Assembly: GCA_963667595.2 (NCBI GenBank)
Contig: CAXXWD010000001.1
Coordinates: forward strand, 558,001 to 622,000
Length of the DNA: 64,000 nucleotides
Direction: 5' to 3'
From: JAHJQZ01 sp963667595
GTDB lineage: Bacteria > Pseudomonadota > Alphaproteobacteria > Rhizobiales > Devosiaceae
Shown: positions 27,055 to 36,254 of the stretch, piece after piece
Position numbering within the stretch: the stretch's first letter is position 1
Layout: each line of letters starts with the position of its first letter
Program-made: the position numbers and the translations under genes
The notes under the pieces: generated by a model
Seen by the model: the letters and a program-made list of their open reading frames with translations, nothing else
Told to the model about the DNA's origin: nothing
Database searches by the model: none

Positions 27055-27573
27055 ATGCCAGCCACACCCATAAATGTCAACAATGCTGACATAAATTCCG
27101 CTGCTCCATTCCGCGACCAGATGCCGCTGGACATCATGGGCTTGTTGTTTTTCGCCTATCGCGACTTCACGGGAGCACCCGACGAAATCCTGGCCCAGAC
27201 CGATTTCGGCCGTGCCCATCACCGCGTTCTCTATTTCGTCAATCTCAAGCCCGGCATGCCGGTGGCCGACCTTCTCGACATTCTCAAGATCACCAAGCAA
27301 TCGCTGGCGCGCGTGCTTCGGCAGTTGATCGACAACGGCTATATCGAGCAAAAGACCGGAGAGACCGATCGGCGTCAGCGCCTGCTTTACGCCACGCCTC
27401 TCGGCCGAAGCTTCTGGGAGCGGCTGTCGGAAAGCCAGACCATCCGCATCAACGACGCCCTGGCCAAACTGCCCGAAGGCAGCCGCGACACCGTTCGGCG
27501 CTTTTTCGTACAGATGGTCGACGAAAAGGACCGGCCGAAACTGGACCGGCTCAACCTGACGAACGGATTGTGA
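27055..27573 (+). CDS. MarR-family transcriptional regulator
   Basis: A 172-aa winged-helix protein. ILKITKQSLARVLRQLIDNGYIEQ is preceded by GRAHHRVLYFV and followed by the wing ETDRRQRLLYATPLG. This type, with LDIMGLLFFAYRDFT at the start, is often encoded divergently from ilvE in this order. ATG 27055 is chosen; ATG 27121 is a shorter option because a palindrome lies between them. Confidence 0.9.
   Translation: MPATPINVNNADINSAAPFRDQMPLDIMGLLFFAYRDFTGAPDEILAQTDFGRAHHRVLYFVNLKPGMPVADLLDILKITKQSLARVLRQLIDNGYIEQKTGETDRRQRLLYATPLGRSFWERLSESQTIRINDALAKLPEGSRDTVRRFFVQMVDEKDRPKLDRLNLTNGL
27074..27092. promoter_or_regulatory. Candidate MarR autoregulatory operator
   Basis: Perfect inverted repeat ATGTCA-ACAATGC-TGACAT, 19 bases, inside the first codons of the annotated marR gene. 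MarR operators usually overlap promoters, so this could also mean that translation starts downstream at 27121. Confidence 0.3.
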
Positions 27574-27587
27574 AGATGTGAAGCGGG

Positions 27588-27645
27588 GAATGGTGAAATC
27601 GTGAATGGGGGACCTCCTCGTTCACAATTCACGATTTCACCATTC
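27588..27645. terminator. Long inverted repeat between convergent marR and csaA
   Basis: Perfect 19-bp arms (27588-27606 and 27627-27645) with a 20-base loop, flanked by partly matching GCGG/CCGC. It lies between two converging genes, suiting a bidirectional terminator. The repeated GTGAA-type core may also make it an extragenic repeat. Confidence 0.6.
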
Positions 27646-27654
27646 ACCGCTCAC

Positions 27655-28008
27655 TCAACACATCTTTTTCCCGTTCGGCACCGGTCGTTCCACGCCGGCC
27701 AGAACGATGTCGCCGTTTTCATCCTCATACCCGAGGGTCAACACGTCCGAACGGACCGGACCGATCTGGCGCGGCGGAAAATTGACCACGGCCATCACCT
27801 CGCGACCGACGAGAGTATCCGGAGTGTAGTGAACGGTGATCTGGGCCGATGATTTCTTGATGCCGATCTCCGGGCCGAAATCGATCAAAAGGATATAGGC
27901 AGGCTTGCGGGCCTCGGGAAACGGCCGGACCTCGACGATGGTGCCGGTGCGGATATCGACGCGCTCGAAATCGGCATAGGTGACGGTCTCGCGCGCCTGT
28001 CCGGTCAC
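27655..28008 (-). CDS. csaA: CsaA-like tRNA-binding/chaperone protein
   Basis: A 117-aa single tRNA-binding OB domain resembling CsaA and the C-terminal domain of methionyl-tRNA synthetase: FERVDIRTGTIVEV, then NFPPRQIGPVRSDVLTLG. GTG 28008 sits in a GTGA overlap with the proC stop, with AAGGGA upstream. CsaA is described as an export-related chaperone that also binds tRNA. It is coupled to ybjN-proC. Confidence 0.85.
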   Translation of the reverse strand: MTGQARETVTYADFERVDIRTGTIVEVRPFPEARKPAYILLIDFGPEIGIKKSSAQITVHYTPDTLVGREVMAVVNFPPRQIGPVRSDVLTLGYEDENGDIVLAGVERPVPNGKKMC

Positions 28009-28832
28009 TTGCCCGGTCCCTTGTCCAGCTCTTCGGAGCGTTTGCGCGCGGCCGACACGGCCCGCTTCATCAGCCGCAAAAGCCCTTCTTCCACCATGAG
28101 GACGTCGAGGGCAGCGGCTGTCGTGCCCTCCGGCGAGGTGACATTCTTTCTGAGGGTGGTGACATCGGTGGGGTCTTCGGCCATGAGGGCGGCCGCGCCG
28201 ATCACCGTCTGGCGCGCCAGCGTCATGGCATCGTCCGGCGCCAGCCCTTCGGCCACTCCGGCCTCGGCCAGGGCTTCGACCAGATGGAAGACATAGGCCG
28301 GCCCGGAACCGGAGATCGCCGTCACCTGATCGATACGGCGCTCGTCGTCGAACCACAAAACGGACCCGACCGCGCCCAACAGTGCACTGGCGATCTCCAG
28401 ATCGTCGGCGGAAACACCGGGCGCGGCCACCACGCCGGTCATGCCCGCGCCGACCTGCGCCGGCGTGTTGGGCATGGCGCGTACGACACGATGGGTCGCC
28501 AACCCGTCGAGCAGGGTTTTGAGGGAAATGCCGGCGGCGATGGAAATGGCCAGCGTGTGCGGTCCGAAGACCGGCTTGAGCGTGGGAAGGACCGTTTTCA
28601 TCATCTGCGGCTTGACCGCCAGCACCACCACGCGCGCCGGCGCTGTGGGCGGCGCGGCGCGAAGCGTCAGGCCCATCTCGCTCACGAAAGAAAGAGTCGT
28701 TTCCTGCGGGGCAGGATCCACAAGTGTCAGCGCCGCGGGCCTCAGCCCGGCATTGAGCCAGCCACGTGTGAGCGCCAGCCCCATCTTGCCGGCGCCGACC
28801 AGAACCACCCCATCGATATTGACGAGTATCAT
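28005..28832 (-). CDS. proC: Pyrroline-5-carboxylate reductase
   Basis: Last step of proline synthesis, reducing pyrroline-5-carboxylate with NAD(P)H. The 275-aa protein has the Rossmann motif LVGAGKMGLAL (residues 11-21), the AVKPQ strand and MPNTPAQVGAGMTG. The C-terminal signature AISGSGPAYVFHLVEALAEAGV is present in full. Both ends overlap neighbouring genes by four bases, giving a ybjN-proC-csaA operon. Confidence 0.95.
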   Translation of the reverse strand: MILVNIDGVVLVGAGKMGLALTRGWLNAGLRPAALTLVDPAPQETTLSFVSEMGLTLRAAPPTAPARVVVLAVKPQMMKTVLPTLKPVFGPHTLAISIAAGISLKTLLDGLATHRVVRAMPNTPAQVGAGMTGVVAAPGVSADDLEIASALLGAVGSVLWFDDERRIDQVTAISGSGPAYVFHLVEALAEAGVAEGLAPDDAMTLARQTVIGAAALMAEDPTDVTTLRKNVTSPEGTTAAALDVLMVEEGLLRLMKRAVSAARKRSEELDKGPGK

Positions 28833-29332
28833 GCTTCCCCGACAGTCTCGAACATCACCGAAGCGAGCGCCTCCTGGGCGCTCTTGCCGGCCCAGATGAC
28901 AAACTGGAAGGCCTGATAATAAAGATCGCAGCTATCGGTCGCCGCGCGCAACAACGCTTCGCATTGCTGCGGACTGACATCGGCGCCACCCGACAACAGG
29001 TGCGAATGGCGGAACAGGATGACGCCTTCCTTGTTCCAGGCGTCGAAATGCCCGATCCATAGCTGCTCGTTGACCAGCGCGATCAACTGCCTGACCTCGG
29101 CCTTGCGGGCATCGGGAGTCTTGAGATCGAAGGCGCAGGCAACATGCAGGCTTTCCATCTCCTCCATCCAGTTGAAAGAGACATGATAGTCGGACCAGCC
29201 GCCGCGGACCGATATCGAGATTTCGTCGGCATCCTGACGCTCGAAAGTCCAATCGTTGATCGAAGCGATATGCTCGATGATATCCACCGGGTGGATGTTG
29301 CGATCATCTTCGAATTCGAGAAGGAGCGACAT
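28829..29332 (-). CDS. YbjN-domain protein
   Basis: A 167-aa YbjN-family protein, with a fold related to type III secretion chaperones. The N-terminal half has WTFERQDADEISISV and WSDYHVSFNW; the C-terminal half has GHFDAWNKEGVILFRHSHLL. YbjN has been tied to stress and motility in enterobacteria, but here the function is unknown. It is the first gene of the proC operon, as in many alphaproteobacteria. Confidence 0.82.
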   Translation of the reverse strand: MSLLLEFEDDRNIHPVDIIEHIASINDWTFERQDADEISISVRGGWSDYHVSFNWMEEMESLHVACAFDLKTPDARKAEVRQLIALVNEQLWIGHFDAWNKEGVILFRHSHLLSGGADVSPQQCEALLRAATDSCDLYYQAFQFVIWAGKSAQEALASVMFETVGEA

Positions 29333-29628
29333 GGCTGGGTCTCCGCCTTTGCCATTTCAGGACTGATCGAACCCTTCTTTGAAGGGCCGGGCGATACGCA
29401 AACGCAACAAGAGGATCGTGGCCTCGGGCCGAAAGGCCCTTATGAACAGGACACGAATCGTCCCGACTGAGAAACCCTATAGCCTAGCAGCCGGTTAAGG
29501 CGCACTTCGCCACCAAGCTACACAGCTTTTCTTTGTGGATGTTCGATGAGCCGTCTTAACAACATGTTAAGACGATTGGCGTTTTGCCCCGATTTGAACA
29601 GCGGGGGAAAGGCCTCCGGACCCGATGC
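29333..29628. other. Intergenic region upstream of ybjN
   Basis: No gene is recognised. It should hold the promoter of ybjN-proC-csaA; no clear hexamer pair was identified. The far end adjoins the chemoreceptor terminator. Confidence 0.4.
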
Positions 29629-29650
29629 AAAAGGCGGCCGAGCGGCCGCC
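29629..29650 (-). terminator. Terminator of the chemoreceptor gene
   Basis: On the minus strand a GC-only 8-bp stem (29643-29650 with 29633-29640, two-base loop) is followed by TTTT, 35 bases past the stop of the receptor gene. Confidence 0.7.
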
Positions 29651-29684
29651 CTTCCTTGAATTTCCGTCCCGGCTTCCGAGGCCG

Positions 29685-31895
29685 TCAGGCCGCTTCCGGC
29701 TTGCGGATACCGGACGAAACGGCGTTCGTCAGGCGGAAAATCTCGACGATGCGGTCGAGTTCGGAAGCCTGCGCCTCGGTCTGCTCGATCGCCGCATTGG
29801 TCTCTTCGACCAGCGCCGCGTTGTGCTGGGTCATCTCGTCCATCTGACGAACCGCCGTGTTGACCTCATCGATCGAAGAGGCCTGTTCGCGGCTGTCACA
29901 GGCAATCTCTTCCATCTGCTTGGCGTTGGTCTTGACCGCCTCGAGAATGGCCGAAAGCTTCTCGGTCGCCGAGGCCACCAGCTTGGTGCCGCCGGAAACC
30001 TCAACCGCGCTCTGCTCGATCAGCGCCTTGACGTCGGAACTGGCTTCCGCCGAACTCTGGGCCAGGCGCCTGACTTCGACGGCGACCACGGCAAAGCCCT
30101 TGCCGGCTTCCCCGGCCCGTGCCGCCTCGACCGAAGCGTTCAAGGCCAGAAGGTTGGTCTGGAAAGCGATGTCGTCGATCATGCCGATGATGTTGGAGAT
30201 CTTGGCGGAAGATGCCGAGATCCGTTCCATGGCCTCGTTGGCCTGATGCATGACCTCGCCGCCCTCTTCGGCCGTGTGTGACGCCTGTTTGGCCTGATCG
30301 GACGCCGTACCGGCGCGCTTGGCGTTGTCCATGACGGTATGCGCCAACTGCTCCATGGCAGCCGATGTTTCCTCGATGGTCGCGGCCTGCTTGGTGGTGC
30401 GTTGGGAAAGATCGTTGGCCCCGCTGAGGATCTCGCCCGTTGCCGTCTTGACGCCACGCGAGGTCTGCTTGATCTGACCCACGACCTCGACCAGCCGGTC
30501 GGCCACGGCATTGGTGTCTTGTTTCAGCTTGTCGAAGGCACCCTGATAACTGCCCGTCACCCGCTGCGTCAGGTCGGTATGCGCCAGGGCGGACAAGACC
30601 TCGCCGGTTTCACTGAGGCCCTGATCGACCGTTCCGACCAGATTGTTGATCGAACGCGCCAATGCGTTCAGCTCGTCGTCGGAGAATTCGGTGTCGACCT
30701 GCTGGGTGAAGTCGCCGGCGATGGCGGCATCCACCACTTCGCCGAAGGCGCGCTGCAATTCCTGCATCATCTGGGCGCGATCCAGACGCGTCTTTTCGAT
30801 CCGCGCCGCTTCCTGTGCGCTCATGTCCCTGACCTGGATGGCGTTTTCGCGGAACACTTCGACGGCCTTGGCCATGTTGCCGATCTCGTCCTTGCGCTCG
30901 GCATAGTTGGTTTTGGCTTCAAGATCGCCATCTGCAAGCACGTTCATATTGGTCGTGATTTTGGAAATCGGACGGAAAATCATGCGCCTGGAAGACAGCG
31001 ACGTCCCCAGGGCAATGGCGATCAACAAGGCGAAAACGCCCCCGGCCGCCCAGTTTCCATTGGCGATGATGCCATTATAGTGCGACCGGTCGACGGCAAT
31101 GATCCCCACGCCGATGCTCTTGCCCAAAAAATCGGTGACCGGAAATGCAATGCCGGCATACGCGGTGTCGCCATCCGGCAGGGTCTGCCACATCTCCGAT
31201 CCCGACATGCGCGCCTCAAGATCGTAGGCGGCCGGATTGGGTGTTTTTTCGAAGGTGGACCCGAGCAGGTTGAACCCATCCGCTCCGGCGATGTAGAGCG
31301 CCGCCTGCAACCCGTTCTTGGCGGTGAAGTTGGAGACGAAATCCTTCTTGAGCGTCAACCCAAACTCCACCGAACCGATTTTGTCCCCGCCCTCGGAAAT
31401 CGGCGCCACGCCACGAATGGAGACGCCCGTCGCGCCTTCCTCCAGCCCGCTGACAGGTCTCTGGTTGGTGAAGGCTTCGACAATGGTCGGGCGATAACCC
31501 GACATTTCGTCGCCGAACTTCTCGGGCTTGTGCACGCGGAAGAACGATGTCGCCGGCGGCGTGTGGAAATGAATCTGCTGGATATCGTAAAGCTCGTTGA
31601 GCCGCTTGTAGCTATCGGTGAACTGGGCGCCCAGCGCCGCGCGGTCGCCGGATTGTATCGCTTCGGCGACAAGGGGCATTTTGGAAACGAGTACCGACAA
31701 CATTTCGGCGGTCCGCTGGGAGGCGTAAATCTCCCCTTCAAAAGCACGTTCGGCGCTCGTCATCTCGTTTGTCAGTGCCTGCTCGACGAACTGGTTCGAC
31801 AACATGATGGTCACGGACGCGACCGCAATCGCCGAGACGATGGCACCACCAAAAAGCAGACCGTTGAATTTTGCATAAATGCTGCTTCTGGCCAT
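29685..31895 (-). CDS. Methyl-accepting chemotaxis protein with dCache-like sensor domain
   Basis: A 736-aa transmembrane receptor. TM1 is at about residues 10-32, followed by a periplasmic ligand domain of the double-Cache-3 style, seen from FHTPPATSFFRVHKPEKFGD and GLEEGATGVSIRG. TM2 is near FALLIAIALGTSL, then two HAMP-like segments. The signalling hairpin has its tip at IGMIDDIAFQTNLLALNASV and EAARAGEAGKGFAVVAVEVR. Start ATG 31895 has GAGG eight bases upstream. It is the last gene of the chemotaxis region and lies beyond the cheY2 terminator, so it is transcribed alone. Ligand unknown. Confidence 0.93.
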   Translation of the reverse strand: MARSSIYAKFNGLLFGGAIVSAIAVASVTIMLSNQFVEQALTNEMTSAERAFEGEIYASQRTAEMLSVLVSKMPLVAEAIQSGDRAALGAQFTDSYKRLNELYDIQQIHFHTPPATSFFRVHKPEKFGDEMSGYRPTIVEAFTNQRPVSGLEEGATGVSIRGVAPISEGGDKIGSVEFGLTLKKDFVSNFTAKNGLQAALYIAGADGFNLLGSTFEKTPNPAAYDLEARMSGSEMWQTLPDGDTAYAGIAFPVTDFLGKSIGVGIIAVDRSHYNGIIANGNWAAGGVFALLIAIALGTSLSSRRMIFRPISKITTNMNVLADGDLEAKTNYAERKDEIGNMAKAVEVFRENAIQVRDMSAQEAARIEKTRLDRAQMMQELQRAFGEVVDAAIAGDFTQQVDTEFSDDELNALARSINNLVGTVDQGLSETGEVLSALAHTDLTQRVTGSYQGAFDKLKQDTNAVADRLVEVVGQIKQTSRGVKTATGEILSGANDLSQRTTKQAATIEETSAAMEQLAHTVMDNAKRAGTASDQAKQASHTAEEGGEVMHQANEAMERISASSAKISNIIGMIDDIAFQTNLLALNASVEAARAGEAGKGFAVVAVEVRRLAQSSAEASSDVKALIEQSAVEVSGGTKLVASATEKLSAILEAVKTNAKQMEEIACDSREQASSIDEVNTAVRQMDEMTQHNAALVEETNAAIEQTEAQASELDRIVEIFRLTNAVSSGIRKPEAA

Positions 31896-31955
31896 AAGGG
31901 CCCCCTCAAGGAATGATTTCATGTGCGTTCTCAATGCACATTAGAGGCATGAACA

Positions 31956-31987
31956 CCTTAACTTTATCTACTCAGTAGAGATTAAGG
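31956..31987. promoter_or_regulatory. Nested palindrome upstream of the chemoreceptor
   Basis: TCTACT-C-AGTAGA (31967-31979) is enclosed by CCTTAA (31956-31961) and TTAAGG (31982-31987). It lies about 60 bases before the receptor start and has TTAA half-sites. A protein-binding site is plausible; the regulator is unknown. Confidence 0.4.
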
Positions 31988-32147
31988 GGATTAGGATAAA
32001 ATGACGCGATTTCAATGTGTTGTGGATTTCATGTCGGCAGAAATCGATTACATGCCAATTTGTCGCATAAGCGATTGCGACACTACGCAAAGGGCCGAAG
32101 GATATGCCCCCTCAAGGTCAAGAACATCGGGTTTGCCGACACGCAAA

Positions 32148-32176
32148 GGGCCGTCGGCGAAACGCGCCGATGGCCC
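32148..32176 (-). terminator. Terminator downstream of cheY2
   Basis: A 12-bp stem with one G-T pair (32148-32159 with 32165-32176) and a five-base loop, 24 bases past the cheY2 stop. A short TTT follows on the minus strand. Confidence 0.55.
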
Positions 32177-32199
32177 CGTTGAACCCGAATGAGCGATGA

Positions 32200-32589
32200 T
32201 CAGGACAGCTGGCCGATCACCGCCTCGATGCGCTTTTTCATCGTCGCGGCATCGAAGGGTTTGATGATGTAATTGTTCACCCCGTAGGCGATGGCCTCCT
32301 TGACCTGTTCCTTGTCGGAACGACCGGTGGCCATGATAAAGGGCAGGCTCGCGGTGCGCGGATGTTTGCGCAGTACCTTCAAGAGGGTCAGCCCGTCGAT
32401 ATCATCCATATTCCAATCGGAAATGATGAGATCGAAATTGGCTTTCTCGAGCTTGGTCAGCGCATCGCGACCGCTCTTCGCCTCGATGATGTCCTTAAAT
32501 CCGAGCTGGTTGAGGATATATTTACATATCCCCCGCATCGACTGCTGGTCGTCGACGATCAAAACGCTTACTGCACTCGCTTTGGGCAT
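32200..32589 (-). CDS. cheY: CheY-type response regulator (second copy)
   Basis: A 129-aa single receiver domain. Asp13-Asp14, phospho-acceptor Asp58 in ISDWNMDDIDG, Thr in MATGRS and Lys in IIKPFD form the acidic pocket. It follows cheB by 89 bases, matching the cheY2 position in rhizobial che operons. In those systems one CheY drives the motor and the other acts as a phosphate sink; the roles here cannot be read from sequence. Confidence 0.92.
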   Translation of the reverse strand: MPKASAVSVLIVDDQQSMRGICKYILNQLGFKDIIEAKSGRDALTKLEKANFDLIISDWNMDDIDGLTLLKVLRKHPRTASLPFIMATGRSDKEQVKEAIAYGVNNYIIKPFDAATMKKRIEAVIGQLS

Positions 32590-32678
32590 TGTTTACTCGT
32601 CACTTCTTCACGCGCCCTTGCCAAAAAAAAGGCACCGGCATTCTAGGAACAATCTCTTACCAATCCATCAACCACAAC

Positions 32679-33737
32679 TCAGGCAGCTGCCCTGAGTTTG
32701 GAAAGGGCATTGGCCAATCGCGCCGAAACCTGTTCGACGGGCACCTGCTCGCAGACCGCGCCTTCCTCGAAGGCCACACGCGGCATGCCATAGACAAGTG
32801 CCGAGGACTGCGACTGCCCGACGGTATAGGCGCCGGCGTCGCGCATCTTTTTGAGACCCGTCGCGCCATCGCGGCCCATGCCGGTCAGAATGGCCCCGAC
32901 CGCCATCGGCCCGACCACCTTGGCGACGGATTCGAACAACACATCGACGCTCGGCCGATGGCCGGAAACCGTATCATCATGGCCGAGACGGCACTTGAGT
33001 TCGCCCGAGGATTTTTCGACCCGCAAGTGATAGTCGCCCGGCGCGACATAGGCATGGCCGGGCTGAACCACCAGGCGATCGGCCGCTTCCACGACGGTGA
33101 GCGGGGTGACTTCGTCAAGCCTTTGCGCAAAGCGCTCCGTGAACCCGGGCGGCATGTGCTGGGCAATGACGATCGGCGGACAGTCGGTCGGCATGGTCGA
33201 CAGGACGGCACGGATCGCTTCCACGCCACCGGTCGACGCGCCGATGGCGATCAGGGCGCCCTTCGGCGCCGCCGCCGTCTTGAGCGGAATAATGGCCGGC
33301 TTGACCCGCATGGCCACGGCCATGCCGTGCGAACGTGCATCGCTCGCGGCGGCCGCCCGGACCTTGCGCCTGACTTCCGCGGTAAATCCGTCAATGCCGC
33401 CGTTGAGATCATGACTCGGCTTGGCGACGAAATCGACGGCGCCGAGTTCGAGCGCGAGCATTGTCTCGTCCGCGCCCTTCTTGGTCAGGGTCGAAACCAT
33501 GACCACCGGCATCGGCCGCAAGCGCATGATCTTTTGCAGGAATTGCAACCCGTTCATATTGGGCATTTCGATGTCGAGCGTCAGCACGTCCGGATTGAGC
33601 TGCTTGATCATCTCGCGCGCCTGAATCGGATCCTCTGCCGCGCCGACAACCTTGATGTCGCCTTCCTTGCCGAGTGTGCGCGACATCACTTCCCGGATCA
33701 GTGCCGAATCGTCGACGACGAGTACGTTGATGGTCAT
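32679..33737 (-). CDS. cheB: Chemotaxis-specific protein-glutamate methylesterase
   Basis: A 352-aa two-domain enzyme. The receiver domain has phospho-Asp55 (LTLDIEMPNMNG). The methylesterase domain has Ser in IGASTGGVEAI, His in IAQHMPPGFT and Asp in GMGRDGATG, the catalytic triad. It removes methyl groups from chemoreceptors and can deamidate glutamines. Its start overlaps the cheR stop by four bases. Confidence 0.96.
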   Translation of the reverse strand: MTINVLVVDDSALIREVMSRTLGKEGDIKVVGAAEDPIQAREMIKQLNPDVLTLDIEMPNMNGLQFLQKIMRLRPMPVVMVSTLTKKGADETMLALELGAVDFVAKPSHDLNGGIDGFTAEVRRKVRAAAASDARSHGMAVAMRVKPAIIPLKTAAAPKGALIAIGASTGGVEAIRAVLSTMPTDCPPIVIAQHMPPGFTERFAQRLDEVTPLTVVEAADRLVVQPGHAYVAPGDYHLRVEKSSGELKCRLGHDDTVSGHRPSVDVLFESVAKVVGPMAVGAILTGMGRDGATGLKKMRDAGAYTVGQSQSSALVYGMPRVAFEEGAVCEQVPVEQVSARLANALSKLRAAA

Positions 33738-34600
33738 GCTACCTGCCTTGCCTGTTGCGTTGGCTTCATCTGGTAGATGGTCTTGCCAACGAGCTTGAAC
33801 GGGCTGTCGGCATAGGCTGCGTTTTCAGAGTGTCCAACATAGAGATAGCCGTCGGGCGCAAGGACCTTGCCGAGGCGTGTGAAGATGCGCGCCTGAGTCG
33901 GCTTGTCGAAGTAAATCACCACGTTACGGCAGAAAATGGCGTCGAAGGGACCGCGGAACGGCCACTCCTCCATAAGATTGAGCGGCTTGAAGGCAATGCG
34001 TTCGCGCGCTTCGGGAGGAATGCGGATGGAACCGTCTCCGGTTCGCTGGAACAGGGCCGCCCGCTCGCGCGTGAGCCCGGAAAGTTCACTTTCCGGATAG
34101 ATGCCCGAAGCGGCCCGCGCCAGGACATTGGTGTCGATATCAGTGGCCAGGATCCGGAAATCCCAGCGTTTCAGATCCGGAAAACGCGACAGGAGCTGCA
34201 AGGCGATCGTATAGGGCTCCTGCCCGGTCGAACAGCCGGCCGACCAGATCCTCAAGCGCGGCCTGCCATTGGGATTGACCCGCGGCTTTTTCTGTATCAG
34301 CTGTTCCACCTGCCCGACCAGATGGTCGAAATGGTGATCCTCGCGAAAGAAGCGGGTCAGATTGGTGGTCAGGGCGTTGACGAAGTCCTGATCGAGCACG
34401 TCGTCCTTGCGCTGATCGAGCATGTCGAGGTAGTCGGAGAAACTCCATAGCCCATGCGCCTTGACCAGCTTGGTCAGACGCGACACCACCAGCGTACGTT
34501 TGGCATCCGAAAGGGAGATGCCCGCGATGGCGTAAACGCGTTTCTTGACGCGATTGAATTCGGCATCGCTTAAGGAAATTTCGACCTGTTCATTACTCAA
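33734..34600 (-). CDS. cheR: Chemotaxis protein methyltransferase
   Basis: A 288-aa SAM-dependent methyltransferase. The N-terminal helical domain (about 1-80) is followed by the SAM-binding domain with IWSAGCSTGQEPYTIA and ATDIDTNVL, then FRGPFDAIFCRNVVIYF. It methylates receptor glutamates for adaptation. It is coupled to cheB and follows the receptor-like gene by 37 bases. Confidence 0.95.
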   Translation of the reverse strand: MSNEQVEISLSDAEFNRVKKRVYAIAGISLSDAKRTLVVSRLTKLVKAHGLWSFSDYLDMLDQRKDDVLDQDFVNALTTNLTRFFREDHHFDHLVGQVEQLIQKKPRVNPNGRPRLRIWSAGCSTGQEPYTIALQLLSRFPDLKRWDFRILATDIDTNVLARAASGIYPESELSGLTRERAALFQRTGDGSIRIPPEARERIAFKPLNLMEEWPFRGPFDAIFCRNVVIYFDKPTQARIFTRLGKVLAPDGYLYVGHSENAAYADSPFKLVGKTIYQMKPTQQARQVA

Positions 34601-34637
34601 GTGGCTTTACTCCTGCGCACCTGGAACAGCAGGATCT

Positions 34638-36158
34638 CTAGGCGCGACGCGCGACCTGCGCGTGTGCGCCACCAGTGGCACGATCCGCATCCTCGACAAT
34701 GGCGGCGGCGTTGTGATCCAGCTGCGCAAGGGCATTTTTCCCTTGGCTCAGTGCATCGGCGATTTTGTCAGTCTCTGTACTTAAATTCCGTAAATTATCA
34801 TCAAGGTCGGCGATAAGACGCTCCAGACCGGTCGCTCCGGATGCGCTTTGCTCGCTCTGGGACCGTCCACGCGTTACCAGGGCCTTAATTTCCTTGGCCG
34901 TGCCGATCGATTGTTGCGCCAGGGTCCGCACTTCTTCGGCAACGACCGCGAAGCCGGCGCCCTTTTCGCCGGCGCGCGCCGCCTCGATGGAAGCGTTGAG
35001 AGCGATGAGATTGGTGCGGAAGGAAACCGCCTCGATGGAGGCGACAAGCTCGGCGATTTCGGAGGTCAACGTGCCCAGACCCGCTGCCGCCTCATTGTTC
35101 GTCTTGGCCACCACGACCGCTTCATCGACCATTTCGCGCGCCTTGTGGCCAAGCCCTTGTACCGTTTCGGCACGTGCGACGCCTGTTTCGAGCGCCGCGC
35201 CGAGAACCGTGCCATCCTCGCGCACCTCCAGGGCGGCGTCGCGCAGTTTCGCCGCCATGGCGCGGTGCCGATCGACCAGCTCGCCGATCCTCACGAGCTT
35301 TTGTTCGAGCCGCGCCCGAAGCTCTTCTTCTTCCTGGAGCCCGGCGGCCAGACTTTCGAAAAGATCGGCCACGGCCCGTGCCCGAACGCCGAGCGCGTCA
35401 TTGCGGCCCCGCGCCGACCGGATCGCGCCGGCATCACCGTCGAGCACGCCGTCGATGAGCCTGAGCCCATCCGCCAGAGCCTCAAGGCCGCGCAGAAGCG
35501 GCGTGCCCTCCGGGCCCAGCGCCTTAAGGCTTTCGACCAGGCCGCGATCGAGGCTTCCCGACACCATGGCCTCGCCGATGGTCGCGAGGATTTCCGGCGC
35601 CAATACCGGTTCGTCGGAAACGAGCGAAACGATCTGGCGTTCGCTGTCCGAGGACGCGAGCATGGCGCGGTAACGCTTCCCGCCGAGGTCAACGGGCATG
35701 CCGCCCGACTGCTCCAGCTGGTTGAACCGGGGAAAGGTCTTGCCACGCGCGAGGCCGGGATCGAGGGCCGTCAATCCGGCGCTGGCGACGGCAATCTCTC
35801 CGGTCCCGGAAACGATGGCGATCGGCAGCGGCGAGGCCGCCACGCCGGTCTTGACAGCGCTGGAGCGTTGCAGGCTCTGATGCAGGGCCGAGACGATGGT
35901 TTCGACATACTCGACTTCATGCCCGCGCGGCATGTCCGGGTGGCCGACCGCCTTGCCGATGGCAGTGAGACGCAAGGCGACGCGATGATCCAGTCGCCGT
36001 GCAAGCAGCACGGCCAGTCCCGTGATCACAATTGCCAGAAGGATCGTCGCGGCAAAGGCCAACGTGGCCCATCCGACCGACGCGAAGGCAAGCCCGGCGG
36101 TGAATCCGGCGATTAGCCCGCAGGCCGCCGCCAGATGCGCAAGAACCGCGCGGGTCAT
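34638..36158 (-). CDS. Chemoreceptor-like protein without periplasmic sensor domain
   Basis: A 506-aa protein with two closely spaced N-terminal membrane helices (about residues 7-28 and 32-53). A degenerate PAS-like region follows near 110-190, then a helical stalk and a methyl-accepting signalling hairpin with IEAVSFRTNLIALNASIEAARAGEKGAGFAVVAEEVRTLA, split here only for description. With almost nothing outside the membrane, it would sense a cytoplasmic or membrane signal. Its place in the che cluster, upstream of cheR, matches receptor-like genes of rhizobial che operons. Confidence 0.85.
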   Translation of the reverse strand: MTRAVLAHLAAACGLIAGFTAGLAFASVGWATLAFAATILLAIVITGLAVLLARRLDHRVALRLTAIGKAVGHPDMPRGHEVEYVETIVSALHQSLQRSSAVKTGVAASPLPIAIVSGTGEIAVASAGLTALDPGLARGKTFPRFNQLEQSGGMPVDLGGKRYRAMLASSDSERQIVSLVSDEPVLAPEILATIGEAMVSGSLDRGLVESLKALGPEGTPLLRGLEALADGLRLIDGVLDGDAGAIRSARGRNDALGVRARAVADLFESLAAGLQEEEELRARLEQKLVRIGELVDRHRAMAAKLRDAALEVREDGTVLGAALETGVARAETVQGLGHKAREMVDEAVVVAKTNNEAAAGLGTLTSEIAELVASIEAVSFRTNLIALNASIEAARAGEKGAGFAVVAEEVRTLAQQSIGTAKEIKALVTRGRSQSEQSASGATGLERLIADLDDNLRNLSTETDKIADALSQGKNALAQLDHNAAAIVEDADRATGGAHAQVARRA

Positions 36159-36254
36159 GCTTGCCGCCTCCCTTCAGAATCGCCGAATGCCGATTGAGGA
36201 AAGCTAGACCCATCAAGGTTAACCAAATGTTTGCAAGCCCCCGCCCCGGCAAGA

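Noticed and set aside
30339..31916. Open frame of 525 codons on the plus strand
   Set aside because: Antisense shadow of the chemoreceptor gene.
32001..32192. 63-codon frame between the chemoreceptor and cheY2
   Set aside because: No start signal or domain, and it covers the cheY2 terminator.
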